From positions 1-49,581 of the forward strand of contig JAISUR010000029.1 of NCBI GenBank assembly GCA_031271975.1: 49,581 nucleotides of DNA, read 5' to 3'. Numbering within the stretch: position 1 is the stretch's first letter; each line of letters begins with the position of its first letter. Below the pieces are notes generated by a model that saw only the letters and a list, made by a program, of their open reading frames with translations, did no database searches and was not told where the DNA came from. This DNA is from Propionibacteriaceae bacterium (lineage in GTDB: Bacteria > Actinomycetota > Actinomycetes > Propionibacteriales > Propionibacteriaceae). Shown one piece after another: positions 42,265 to 49,581 of this stretch. The position numbers and the translations under genes were made by a program.

Positions 42265-42867
42265 ATGAAGGGATTTCTCGGGTCGAAAACCGGCAACGCC
42301 GTGGTTGTCGCCGTGACGGTCGTCGCCATACTTCTCGGCGTGTGGCTGGTGGATGGCTGGACACACGCCGAGGCTCCGGCCGGCAGCACCACCACCCCCT
42401 TGGAAGGTGTGTCCCCGGTGGATGTCACCGTGGACGAGTCCATTCCCGCGCCCGAGGTCGGCCAGCGCGCCGCGGACTTCACGGCGGTCAGTTCATCTGG
42501 GCAAGCGGTTTCCCTTGCCGCGCTGCGCGGACAACCGGTCTGGCTGGTGTTCGGGGCCACTTGGTGCTCCAATTGCCGCGCCGAAGCTCCCGACCTGCAA
42601 CTCATCCAGGACGAATACGGCGACCGGGTCAGGGTCATCGCCGTCCACGTGGGGGAGGATTCGTCCACGGTGGCCGACTACGCCAGCCGCGCCGGACTGC
42701 GGTTCGCCCAGATTCCCGACACCTCCGGCGACATCGCCGCCACCTATCGGGTGATGGGCGTCCCGGCCCACTTCTTCATCGCCGCCGACGGCAACATCGC
42801 CGCGATCCAGGTGGGCGTGGTCACCCCAGCGATGGCGCGGGCGCAGTTGGACCCGCTGCTTGGTTAG
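42265..42867 (+). CDS. resA: ResA/TlpA-like thioredoxin
   Basis: The 200-residue protein has an N-terminal membrane anchor (VVVAVTVVAILLGVWLV) and a thioredoxin fold outside, with redox motif WCSNC (C101, C104) in FGATWCSNCRAEAPDL and a cis-proline loop (MGVPAHFF). It reduces disulfides in apocytochromes using electrons from CcdA. I chose the ATG at 42265, four bases after the ccsA stop, because the membrane anchor begins there. It ends the nrf operon. Its stop lies 11 bases from the stop of the convergent nitroreductase gene. Confidence 0.92.
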   Translation: MKGFLGSKTGNAVVVAVTVVAILLGVWLVDGWTHAEAPAGSTTTPLEGVSPVDVTVDESIPAPEVGQRAADFTAVSSSGQAVSLAALRGQPVWLVFGATWCSNCRAEAPDLQLIQDEYGDRVRVIAVHVGEDSSTVADYASRAGLRFAQIPDTSGDIAATYRVMGVPAHFFIAADGNIAAIQVGVVTPAMARAQLDPLLG

Positions 42868-42878
42868 CGGCCTTTCGG

Positions 42879-43700
42879 CTACCGGCGGACGTAGGAGATG
42901 ACGTATTCCCGGCCGGGGAGCGCGGGGACGCCGGGCAGCACTTCGTAGGCTCCGGACAGGCCTTCGTGCAGGCAGGTTTGCTCGAAATGGCACATGGCGA
43001 TCCCCACGTCAATGCGGGAGAACCAGCCGGGGCCGGAGGGGATGCCCGAGCTGGGCTGGATGTGGAAATGGCACGCTTCAGGAGTGACCACCACACGGTA
43101 TGGCTGGAGGTTCTTGGCAGACGGGGCGATTCGCGTCATCTGTAGCGGCAATTCCCAATCGCCGGCGGCTTGCGGGGCGAGCGGTTGGCCGTCCGCGGTG
43201 AGGAAGAGCGTTTCGAAAGGCTTCTTGGCGGCGTGCAGTTTCTGCGAATTCCACAGGCCGATGCGTTCGGCGAGCGGGCGTTGGCCGCCTTCGTAGCCCA
43301 GCGGGCAGGCGTAGCCCAGCGTTTCGCCCGGCGCCAGGGTGACGTGCTTGGAGAAGCTGGAATGGGTGAAGCCGGCCAGCCAGATCGAGCTGACGCCGAT
43401 GGATGTGCAGTGCAGCACCACCTGCTCGAACCAGTACGCCGAGCCTTCCTGCGCCAGCGGCCCTTGGCCGTAAATCAGGCCCATGAAATCCCGCGCGCCT
43501 TTCACCGATCCGTAAGTGCCGAGCTTGACGCGCTCATCGCCGAAATCGGCCCGGATCAGCTCAATGCGGGCATGCACCCCGAACGGCGGGCGCGTGGCGG
43601 CGATGAACGACGCGATGGATTCGTGGTCGGCGTCGGTGAGTGGGCTGCCGTCGAAGTTCCGCGTCGAATGCCGCACCCGGATCGCTTCCAAAATGTCCAC
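42879..43700 (-). CDS. Nitroreductase-family protein
   Basis: The 273-residue protein looks like a nitroreductase: RVRHSTRNFDGSPLTDADHESIASFIAATRPP opens the FMN-binding fold, and SAKNLQPYRVVV in the C-terminal half is the second typical segment. The duplicated architecture (two half-domains) is that of the TM1586-type proteins. The substrate is unknown. Position next to the nrf operon is suggestive but the strand is opposite, so a link is not established. A 41-residue ORF precedes it by nine bases. Confidence 0.82.
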   Translation of the reverse strand: MDILEAIRVRHSTRNFDGSPLTDADHESIASFIAATRPPFGVHARIELIRADFGDERVKLGTYGSVKGARDFMGLIYGQGPLAQEGSAYWFEQVVLHCTSIGVSSIWLAGFTHSSFSKHVTLAPGETLGYACPLGYEGGQRPLAERIGLWNSQKLHAAKKPFETLFLTADGQPLAPQAAGDWELPLQMTRIAPSAKNLQPYRVVVTPEACHFHIQPSSGIPSGPGWFSRIDVGIAMCHFEQTCLHEGLSGAYEVLPGVPALPGREYVISYVRR

Positions 43701-43709
43701 GGCGATTCC

Positions 43710-43835
43710 CTATCTGCCGGGGCGCGACGCAAGCCCCGCGCCCGTCTTGGGTTGTTTCGGTTTGGGATCGGGCGTGGTGGACGGCCCGCGCACCTGGTCC
43801 TCGACGTACTCGATGTAGTCCAGTGTCGTTCCCAT
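43710..43835 (-). CDS. Small protein of 41 residues, unknown function
   Basis: This short frame (MGTTLDYIEYVEDQVRGPS...) ends nine bases before the nitroreductase start. It has an acidic amphipathic start and a basic, proline- and lysine-rich C-terminus (PDPKPKQPKTGAG). TACTGT lies six bases before the ATG, so it could be leaderless and lead the nitroreductase transcript. I recognise no family. Confidence 0.45.
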   Translation of the reverse strand: MGTTLDYIEYVEDQVRGPSTTPDPKPKQPKTGAGLASRPGR

Positions 43836-44022
43836 GGATCTACAGTAGCGGTGTCGGCCCATGTCAGACGGATGTGTGAATGTTCGCCATGGGCAGAACT
43901 TGGTTATTTGTGCTCGTCAGGGGTGGTTTCGCCGGTCTTGGTGGGCTGTTTTTGTCCTGGCTGGCGTTCAGGATTGGATGTGCGGCCGGCCTTGTGGGCC
44001 GCGTATTTCCTGAAGGAGGACC

Positions 44023-44940
44023 ATGCCTGACTTGATTCCACCGCACGCAGACTTGCTGTTCAAGCACGTTTTCGGCGACGAAGAGAACCGTGACTGTCTG
44101 GCCAGCTTGTTGCAGGCCGTACTGGACTTGCCCACCGAGGCGTTTGAAGACTTGGAGTTGTTGAACAACGAGTTGGAACACGATGCCGACAGCGGGAAAG
44201 GGCCAGTGTTGGACGTCCGGGCACGGCTCGCTGGTGGTGAGCAGATCGATGTGGAGATTCAGTTACAGGTGCGGCGAAACCTGCGGCGCCGGATCACGTA
44301 TTACACAGCTCGGATGTTGGCCGGGCAGCTTCGTGCCGGGCAAGATTATGAGGGTTTGGGACGTGCTATCACGGTGCTGATCACCGGGGAGAATCTGTGG
44401 GCCGACGGCGGTTACCATCACCGGTATGTGATGTGTGAACCGGGCACGGACAGGGTGTTCTCTGATGTGCTGGAGGTGGATACGCTTGAGTTGCGCAAGG
44501 TGTCGCAGGTTTGGGATGGGACACAGTTGTGGAAGTGGGCCAAGTTCATTGCGGTTCGCGACGAAGAGGAGTTGGAAATGGCTGCTCAGCTTGATCCAGT
44601 GATTGCCAAGGCCGCCAAAGTGGTGCGGGAATGGTCCGCTGATGACCAGTTCCGGCTACAGATGGAAGCCCGCGAGAAAGTCGAACGAGACTACATCAGC
44701 AGAATGCGCGAAGACCTTGCGGACGCCCGTGATCAAGCTCGTGCGGAGGGTCTCGCGGAGGGTCTCGCGGAGGGACGCGCGGAGGGACGCGCGGAGGGAC
44801 GCGAAGAGGGTCGCGAAGAAGAGCGGGTGCAGGGGATACGCCGCGCACTGGCAGCGGGCCTTGGCGTCGATATAGTCGCCCGCGTTTTCCAAGCCAGCCT
44901 TGAAGAAATCGCTCAGGTCAACAGCGGTTCACCTGCATGA
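44023..44940 (+). CDS. Rpn-family recombination-promoting nuclease
   Basis: The 305-residue protein belongs to the Rpn / PD-(D/E)XK transposase-like family. It begins with PHADLLFKHVFGDEENRDCLASLLQAVLDLP, then VLDVRARLAGGEQIDVEIQLQVRRNLRRRITYY, which contains the D and E-x-Q catalytic pattern, and RDEEELEMAA. Rpn proteins cut DNA and are often phage-defence or selfish elements with a small internal product made from the same gene. Here AAGGAGG precedes the ATG. A candidate internal start is described separately. The C-terminus has a 12-base repeat tract and a short helical tail. Confidence 0.9.
   Translation: MPDLIPPHADLLFKHVFGDEENRDCLASLLQAVLDLPTEAFEDLELLNNELEHDADSGKGPVLDVRARLAGGEQIDVEIQLQVRRNLRRRITYYTARMLAGQLRAGQDYEGLGRAITVLITGENLWADGGYHHRYVMCEPGTDRVFSDVLEVDTLELRKVSQVWDGTQLWKWAKFIAVRDEEELEMAAQLDPVIAKAAKVVREWSADDQFRLQMEAREKVERDYISRMREDLADARDQARAEGLAEGLAEGRAEGRAEGREEGREEERVQGIRRALAAGLGVDIVARVFQASLEEIAQVNSGSPA
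44578..44940 (+). CDS. Possible internal small Rpn product (RpnS-like)
   Basis: Within the Rpn gene, GAGGAG at 44566-44571 precedes the in-frame ATG at 44578 by six bases, as strong as many true ribosome binding sites. Translation from there would give the 120-residue C-terminal part (MAAQLDPVIAKAAKVVREWS...), without the nuclease core but with the repeat tract. In other Rpn genes a small product from an internal start blocks the nuclease. The motif also encodes acidic residues, so chance is possible. Confidence 0.35.
   Translation: MAAQLDPVIAKAAKVVREWSADDQFRLQMEAREKVERDYISRMREDLADARDQARAEGLAEGLAEGRAEGRAEGREEGREEERVQGIRRALAAGLGVDIVARVFQASLEEIAQVNSGSPA
44743..44814 (+). repeat. Six 12-base tandem repeats in the Rpn gene
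   Basis: Six copies of a 12-base unit (GCGGAGGGTCTC twice, GCGGAGGGACGC three times, GAAGAGGGTCGC once) encode AEGL/AEGR/EEGR. The length is a multiple of three, so copy-number changes alter protein length without shifting frame. Confidence 0.9.
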
Positions 44941-45060
44941 CCATGGCCACCTTGTTGTCGGCGCACGAGAGCAGGCTCGCGATCAAGTCGCCGTGCGCTC
45001 TCGGTTAGGATCGCCAAGCCTTAGTTGGTGATTGCGGGCCGATACGCCATCGTTGTCCAC

Positions 45061-45762
45061 ATGGGAACGCAGGCGGCGGAAGACGAGGCTCAGGCGTTAT
45101 CTGAACGCCTCAATTGGCTACGCGCGGGGGTGCTGGGCGCGAACGACGGCATTGTCTCCACGGCTGGGCTCGTGTTCGGTGTCGCCGGTGCCACGAGTGA
45201 TTCGATGTCGCTGCTGATCGCCGGGCTCGCTGGCATGGTCGCTGGGGCGCTGTCTATGGCGGGCGGCGAGTATGTGTCCGTCAGCAGCCAACGCGACATC
45301 GAGCAGGCTGCGGCTAAGCAGCACGCCCGGGAACTCGCCGAAGATCCCGCGGCGTTCCGACGCGATGTGGTGGACGGGTTCGTCGCCGCGGGCCTGTCGC
45401 CCACCCTCGCCGAGCAGGCCGTTGCCGAAATGGACGAGGATGAACTGCACAAGCAGGCACTGCAGAACATCGGGCTCGACGCTGCGACTGTGGTGTCGCC
45501 GTGGGTGGCCGCCCGCGCGTCCATGCTGGCTTTCGTCGCCGGAGCTGTCATCCCGCTGGCTGGCTTGGTGCTGTCGCCCGCCGGAATCCGCCTGTTCGCA
45601 ACGTCCGCGGCAGTGCTGCTCGCCCTGGTCCTGACGGGCTTCATTTCCGCCCGCCTCAGCGGGGTCTCCGCCGCCCGCCCGATCCTCCGCAACGCGATTG
45701 TGGGCTCCGCCGCCATGGGCCTCACCTATCTGGTGGGCGCCGGCATCGGTACAGTTCTGTAG
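45061..45762 (+). CDS. VIT1/CCC1-family membrane transporter
   Basis: The 233-residue protein has a typical VIT1/CCC1 pattern: WLRAGVLGANDGIVSTAGLVFGVAGAT in the first helix, then GMVAGALSMAGGEYVSVSSQRDIE, a soluble acidic stretch, and three more helices. Such proteins move Fe2+ or Mn2+ across membranes. The metal cannot be deduced. I chose the ATG at 45061; upstream starts at 45025 and 45028 are possible but add residues outside the family. It stands alone between the Rpn gene and a convergent small membrane protein. Confidence 0.9.
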   Translation: MGTQAAEDEAQALSERLNWLRAGVLGANDGIVSTAGLVFGVAGATSDSMSLLIAGLAGMVAGALSMAGGEYVSVSSQRDIEQAAAKQHARELAEDPAAFRRDVVDGFVAAGLSPTLAEQAVAEMDEDELHKQALQNIGLDAATVVSPWVAARASMLAFVAGAVIPLAGLVLSPAGIRLFATSAAVLLALVLTGFISARLSGVSAARPILRNAIVGSAAMGLTYLVGAGIGTVL

Positions 45763-45798
45763 GCGCCATACGGCGCCGTGGTGATCCGCACCATGGGC

Positions 45799-46194
45799 TC
45801 AGTCAGACTTGCGGGCGTTGCGTTTGCGAAGCAGCCATCCAATTCCGAACATGCCTGCGACAACGCCGCCAAAGGCCGAGGCGTAGGAGTTCCGCAGGTT
45901 CCATTCGCCTACGCTCGCCTCGGCGACGACGGCCCGAAACTCCACGACACCGTAGACACCGCACGCCAGCAAGGCGACCGAGGTGACTGCCACGGCCAGC
46001 CGCAGTCGTCGCTCGGCCTCGCGTTCTGGCCCCGCGACCAGCCATACCAACAAGCCTGCCGCCAGACATACCAGATCCAAGCCCAGGATGATGGTTCGGG
46101 GCGTCGCTTGGATCAGCAGACCCGCCGCGCCCGCGGCCACCAGGATCGTCACCACCACGACGATGGCATCAGCCTTCGTCCTATTCGCGATCAT
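45799..46194 (-). CDS. Small four-helix membrane protein, unknown function
   Basis: The 131-residue product has four hydrophobic segments (AIVVVVTILVAAGAAGLLI, TIILGLDLVCLAAGLLVWLV, LAVAVTSVALLACGVYGVV and GGVVAGMFGIGWLL) and a basic C-terminus (RKRNARKSD). The start at 46194 has AAGGGA five bases upstream. It is divergent from polA, whose start is 83 bases away, and convergent with the VIT1-like gene. No family could be named. Confidence 0.7.
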   Translation of the reverse strand: MIANRTKADAIVVVVTILVAAGAAGLLIQATPRTIILGLDLVCLAAGLLVWLVAGPEREAERRLRLAVAVTSVALLACGVYGVVEFRAVVAEASVGEWNLRNSYASAFGGVVAGMFGIGWLLRKRNARKSD

Positions 46195-46264
46195 CTGATC
46201 CCTTGAGTCCGGGAGACTGGCAGCGTGTCGCAGAACCCTGAGGGGATGGCGAGGCCAATGCCTG

Positions 46265-46270
46265 TAGGCT
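46265..46270 (+). promoter_or_regulatory. -10 box of leaderless polA
   Basis: TAGGCT lies six bases before the GTG at 46277 with no ribosome binding site, as for sdaA. Confidence 0.55.
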
Positions 46271-46276
46271 CGGTGC

Positions 46277-48952
46277 GTGACTGAAACCGCATCTGGGCAA
46301 CGTGATGTCAGGCTGCTTCTCATTGACGGGCATTCGGTGGCTTTCCGGGCCTTTTATGGCTTGCCAGTGGAGAATTTCGCCACCAGCACGGGCCAGCACA
46401 CCAACGCCGTCTACGGGTTCACGGCGATGCTGATTTCGCTGCTCGATTCCGAGAAGCCCACGCACGTCGCGGTGGCGTTCGACGTGTCGCGGCATACGTT
46501 CCGCACGGACGTGTATCCAGAATACAAGGCCACCCGTTCGGCGACGCCGCCCGAGTTCATCGGACAGGTGGAGCTCATCAAAGAGGTGCTCGACGCGCTC
46601 AACATCGCGCACGTCGAGGTGGACAACTTCGAGGCGGACGACATCATCGCCACACTTTCGCTCAACGGTGCCAAGGCCGACGCCGATGTGTTGATCGTCA
46701 CCGGCGACCGCGACACGCTGCAACTGGTCGACGACCACGTGACCGTGCTGTATCCGCGCAAAGGCGTTTCCGACCTGCTGCGCCTCGACCCGCCCGCTGT
46801 TGCCGAGCGCTATCTGGTCGCTCCGCAGCGCTACCCGGAATTGGCCGCGCTGGTGGGCGAGAGCTCTGACAACCTGCCCGGCGTGCCCGGTGTCGGCCCG
46901 AAGACGGCTGCGAAATGGCTGGCCGCCTACGACGGCTTGGAGAATCTGCTGAACCATGCCGACGAGTTGCCGGGCAAGGCGGGGGAGTCGCTGCGCGAAC
47001 ACATCGGCGACGTGCGCCGGAACCGCGAGCTGAACGCCCTGGTGCGCGACATGGATCTCGCGGTGGCCATTGATGATCTGGTCCGCAAGCCGTTCGACCG
47101 CGAAGCCGTGCACGCCGTCTTCGACGCGCTCGAATTCCGCACGCTGCGCGAACGTCTGCTGGCGACGCTGCCCGGAGAGGAACCCGAGATTGGGGCAGGC
47201 TTCGAAATCCACGCGGTCGAGTTGGCCCCCGGAGAGCTGGGCGCCTGGCTCGCCGCACATCCGGGGCCGATCGGCATGGATGTCACCGGCCGCTGGGCCG
47301 GCGGCGGCGGAGACATCGACGCCATCGCGTTGGCCAGCGTGGACGGAGCAGCTTGCGCCTTCGAGGTGGCGGACTTGTTGCCCGCCGACGAGCAGGCTTT
47401 CGCCGCCTGGCTGGCCAGCGACGCGCCCAAGGTGTTGCACGACTGCAAGCCCGCGCTGGAGGCGGCCTGGCAGCGCGGCTGGGAGTTCAACGGCATCGCC
47501 TGCGACACGAAGCTGGCCGCGTACTTGCTGCGGCCGGACCAACGCTCGTTCGACCTGGCCGACTTGGCCGTCAGGCATCTGCACCGGGAGTTGGCCAATT
47601 CGGACCTGCCGTCCAGCCCCGACCAAGCCGCATTCTCCTTCGAGGAGGAGACCAACACCGACACCATGGTGCGGGCCCGCGCCGTAATTGACCTGGCGGC
47701 GGCCTTGGAGAAAGAACTCGACACCCAAGCGAGCCTGCTCACCGAGATCGAACTCCCGTTGGCGCGCACGCTGGCGCACATGGAACGCGCCGGGATCGCC
47801 ATCGACTGCGACGCCTTGGATCGGCTGCGCGCCGACTTCGACACGACAGTCTCGCGCGCGGAAGCGGACGCCTTTGACGTGCTCGGGCATTCGGTCAACC
47901 TCGGCTCTCCCAAACAACTCCAGACCGTCCTTTTCGACGAGCTGAGAATGCCGAAGACCCGCAAGACGCAGACCGGCTACACCACCGACGCGGAAGCCCT
48001 GGAAGGGCTCTACGCGAAGACCGAACACCCGTTCCTGGCCCACCTGCTGCGCTACCGCGACTCGATCAAGCTGCGCCAATCCGTGGAGGGGCTGCTGAAA
48101 GCGGTGGACGGCGACGGCCGCATCCACACCACGTATCTCCAGACGATGGCCGCTACCGGCCGGCTGTCATCCATCGAACCCAACTTGCAGAACATTCCCA
48201 TCCGCACCGAGGCCGGCCGCCGCATCCGGGACGCTTTCATCGTCGGCGCGGGCTACGAGACGCTGCTCACCGCCGACTATTCCCAGATCGAGATGCGCAT
48301 CATGGCCCACGTCAGCCAGGACGCGGGGCTTATCGAGGCGTTCAATTCCGGAGAGGATTTCCACACCATGATGGCTGCCCGGGTGTTTTCGGTTCCGGCG
48401 GACGCGGTCACACCCGCACAGCGTGCGCGCATCAAGGCGATGAACTACGGCTTGGCGTACGGCCTGTCCGCCTACGGGCTGTCGCAGCAGTTGAAGATCG
48501 ACGTCTCCGAGGCGAAAGGCCTCATGGACGAGTACTTCGAGCGTTTCGGCCACGTTCGCGACTACCTGCGCGACATCGTCGCCCAGGCCCGCCGCACGGG
48601 CTACACCCAGACCATGCTGGGCCGGCGCCGCTACCTGCCCGATCTCAATTCATCCAACCGGCAGCGCCGCGAGATGGCCGAACGCGCTGCCCTGAACGCC
48701 CCCATCCAGGGCTCGGCGGCAGACATCATCAAGATCGCGATGCTGGACGTCGCGGACGCCATCGCCGCCCAGGGCCTGGCGAGTCGGATGCTGTTGCAGG
48801 TCCACGACGAATTGGTCTTCGAGGTGGCGCCCGGCGAGCGCGAAGCGGTGGAGAAGCTGGCGCGGGAGAAAATGGGCAACGCGGTGGACCTGGCAGTTCC
48901 CCTGGAGGTCTCCGTGGGCGTGGGCGGTACATGGAACGCGGCTGCGCACTAG
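46277..48952 (+). CDS. polA: DNA polymerase I
   Basis: The 891-residue enzyme has an N-terminal 5'-nuclease (about 10-290: LLIDGHSVAFRAFYGLP, VEVDNFEADDIIATL, LPGVPGVGPKTAAKWL). Then comes a 3'-5' exonuclease-like region, then the polymerase with motifs A (TADYSQIEMRI), B (RARIKAMNYGLAYGLSAYG) and C (LQVHDELVFEV). In the exonuclease region the metal-binding D-x-E is replaced by DVT (GMDVTGRW), so proofreading is probably lost, as in other actinobacterial Pol I. It fills gaps in repair and Okazaki processing. The GTG start follows a -10 box by six bases. rpsA follows, as in many actinobacteria. Confidence 0.96.
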   Translation: MTETASGQRDVRLLLIDGHSVAFRAFYGLPVENFATSTGQHTNAVYGFTAMLISLLDSEKPTHVAVAFDVSRHTFRTDVYPEYKATRSATPPEFIGQVELIKEVLDALNIAHVEVDNFEADDIIATLSLNGAKADADVLIVTGDRDTLQLVDDHVTVLYPRKGVSDLLRLDPPAVAERYLVAPQRYPELAALVGESSDNLPGVPGVGPKTAAKWLAAYDGLENLLNHADELPGKAGESLREHIGDVRRNRELNALVRDMDLAVAIDDLVRKPFDREAVHAVFDALEFRTLRERLLATLPGEEPEIGAGFEIHAVELAPGELGAWLAAHPGPIGMDVTGRWAGGGGDIDAIALASVDGAACAFEVADLLPADEQAFAAWLASDAPKVLHDCKPALEAAWQRGWEFNGIACDTKLAAYLLRPDQRSFDLADLAVRHLHRELANSDLPSSPDQAAFSFEEETNTDTMVRARAVIDLAAALEKELDTQASLLTEIELPLARTLAHMERAGIAIDCDALDRLRADFDTTVSRAEADAFDVLGHSVNLGSPKQLQTVLFDELRMPKTRKTQTGYTTDAEALEGLYAKTEHPFLAHLLRYRDSIKLRQSVEGLLKAVDGDGRIHTTYLQTMAATGRLSSIEPNLQNIPIRTEAGRRIRDAFIVGAGYETLLTADYSQIEMRIMAHVSQDAGLIEAFNSGEDFHTMMAARVFSVPADAVTPAQRARIKAMNYGLAYGLSAYGLSQQLKIDVSEAKGLMDEYFERFGHVRDYLRDIVAQARRTGYTQTMLGRRRYLPDLNSSNRQRREMAERAALNAPIQGSAADIIKIAMLDVADAIAAQGLASRMLLQVHDELVFEVAPGEREAVEKLAREKMGNAVDLAVPLEVSVGVGGTWNAAAH

Positions 48953-49159
48953 GTGCCGCAGAGGATAACGATTGAGTATCGATATGCCTTGTCGGGGCCC
49001 TCACGGGGTATTTTCGTTTGACCCTGTGCGAGCGCGCTGGTTAGGGTGGAGTTTGCGCCATGTCCAGTTTGTCTCCGGACGGAGTGGGCCAAACTAGCCG
49101 CCATCGGCAAGGGCATCGCGCGAAAGGTACTAGTAATAACAATCGGAGTCTGAGACTAC
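48953..49159. promoter_or_regulatory. rpsA upstream region
   Basis: This 207-base gap should hold the rpsA promoter and leader. An AT-rich stretch (TACTAGTAATAACAATC) lies about 30 bases before the start and GGAG is the ribosome binding site. No riboswitch was recognised. Confidence 0.4.
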
Positions 49160-49581
49160 ATGACCTCCTCTCCTGAGGCATCATCTAACGTCGCAGTTGA
49201 CGACCTGGGTTCCCCGGAAGCATTTCTGGAAGCGGTCGAAGCGACAATCAAGTTTTTCAACGACGGAGACATCGTTTCCGGTGTCGTCGTCAAAGTAGAT
49301 CGAGACGAAGTTCTTCTCGACATCGGATACAAGACCGAAGGCGTTATCCCTTCCAAAGAGCTCTCCATCAAGCATGACGTCGATCCGTCAGAGATCGTGA
49401 GCGTCGGCGATGTGATTGAAGCTCTCGTCCAGCAGAAGGAAGATAAGGAAGGCCGCCTGATCCTGTCCAAGAAGCGCGCCCAGTACGAGCGCGCCTGGGG
49501 CACCATCGAGGAGATCAAAGAGGCCGACGGCGTCGTCCTCGGCAAGGTCATCGAGGTCGTCAAGGGCGGCCTCATCGTCGA
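49160..49581 (+). CDS. rpsA: 30S ribosomal protein S1 (partial, cut by window end)
   Basis: The gene runs off the right edge after 140 complete codons. The visible product starts MTSSPEASSNVAVDDLGSPE, then the first S1 domain (KFFNDGDIVSGVVVKVDRDEVLLDIGYKTEGVIPSKELS) and the start of the second (ADGVVLGKVIEVVKGG). S1 brings mRNA to the small ribosomal subunit and is essential in most high-GC Gram-positives. The ATG at 49160 has GGAG eleven bases upstream. Codon use is unlike the window average, with fewer GC-ending codons in its first third. Confidence 0.96.
   Translation, partial: MTSSPEASSNVAVDDLGSPEAFLEAVEATIKFFNDGDIVSGVVVKVDRDEVLLDIGYKTEGVIPSKELSIKHDVDPSEIVSVGDVIEALVQQKEDKEGRLILSKKRAQYERAWGTIEEIKEADGVVLGKVIEVVKGGLIV

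Noticed and set aside
44743-44814. Repeat array as CRISPR
   Set aside because: The units are 12 bases, contiguous and in frame within a coding region, with no spacers.
44023-44940. Rpn gene as an intact transposon
   Set aside because: The family is often annotated as transposase, but there are no flanking inverted repeats or target duplications visible, so I list it as a nuclease gene only.
46181-48127. 648-codon reverse frame opposite polA
   Set aside because: It is a shadow of polA and also runs across the start of the small membrane-protein gene. No supporting signals were found.

Overview
The window comes from a high-GC, Gram-positive actinobacterium, probably a facultative anaerobe. 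The evidence is frequent GTG starts, many apparently leaderless genes, lipoprotein signals, System II cytochrome c maturation, a polA-rpsA neighbourhood and the absence of outer-membrane genes. Gene content would suit a propionibacterium-like organism, but no species can be named from sequence alone. No CRISPR array, prophage or complete insertion sequence was seen.

Layout. 0.4-1.0 kb: a small toxin-antitoxin pair (ribbon-helix-helix type antitoxin, PIN toxin). 1.2-6.8 kb: a self-contained fructose PTS operon (DeoR regulator, fruK, fruA, ptsH, ptsI). 6.7-8.0 kb: a reverse-strand AAA/DUF4143 ATPase behind a 33-bp perfect palindrome. 8.2-10.6 kb: tRNA-Ala(GGC), rpsT and a DUF2207 membrane protein. 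10.7-14.7 kb: a short ethanolamine operon (eutH, eutB, eutC, eutQ-like) without shell genes or reactivase. 14.9-18.8 kb: a YbaK-family deacylase, a zinc-type ABC importer with a Fur/Zur-like box, and a PAP2 membrane protein. 18.9-21.3 kb: serine dehydratase and cysteine synthase. 21.4-28.8 kb: a LacI-controlled alpha-glucoside cluster (binding protein, two permeases, beta-phosphoglucomutase-like HAD, GH65 phosphorylase). 28.9-33.2 kb: PTS-dependent dihydroxyacetone kinase (dhaK, dhaL, dhaM) behind a decapitated glpF. 33.2-33.5 kb: a hairpin array and tRNA-Ala(CGC). 33.6-36.2 kb: a lipoprotein, a cysteine-rich HTH regulator and a NarK-type transporter. 36.5-42.9 kb: an ammonifying nitrite reductase operon (nrfH, nrfA) with a TPR protein and all System II heme-attachment genes (ccdA, resB, ccsA, resA-like). 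42.9-46.2 kb: a nitroreductase-like protein, a small ORF, an Rpn-family nuclease, a VIT1-like transporter and a small membrane protein. 46.3-49.6 kb: polA and the start of rpsA.

How the genes work together. The region holds several catabolic and respiratory modules. Fructose and dihydroxyacetone enter through PEP-dependent phosphotransfer, with two separate sets of EI and HPr domains (ptsHI and inside DhaM). Alpha-glucosides are imported and split phosphorolytically, which saves ATP. Ethanolamine and serine are deaminated to acetaldehyde and pyruvate. Nitrite is reduced to ammonium by a membrane-anchored pentaheme enzyme, whose maturation genes lie in the same operon; the adjacent narK supplies nitrate/nitrite exchange and a cysteine-rich regulator is encoded just downstream of it.

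The least explained signals are: the palindrome beside the DUF4143 ATPase; a shared trailer layout downstream of both tRNA-Ala genes, complementary to the tRNA T-arm; the broken glpF joined to that trailer; an internal start signal in the Rpn gene; and encapsulation-peptide-like N-termini on EutC and EutQ with no shell genes in sight.
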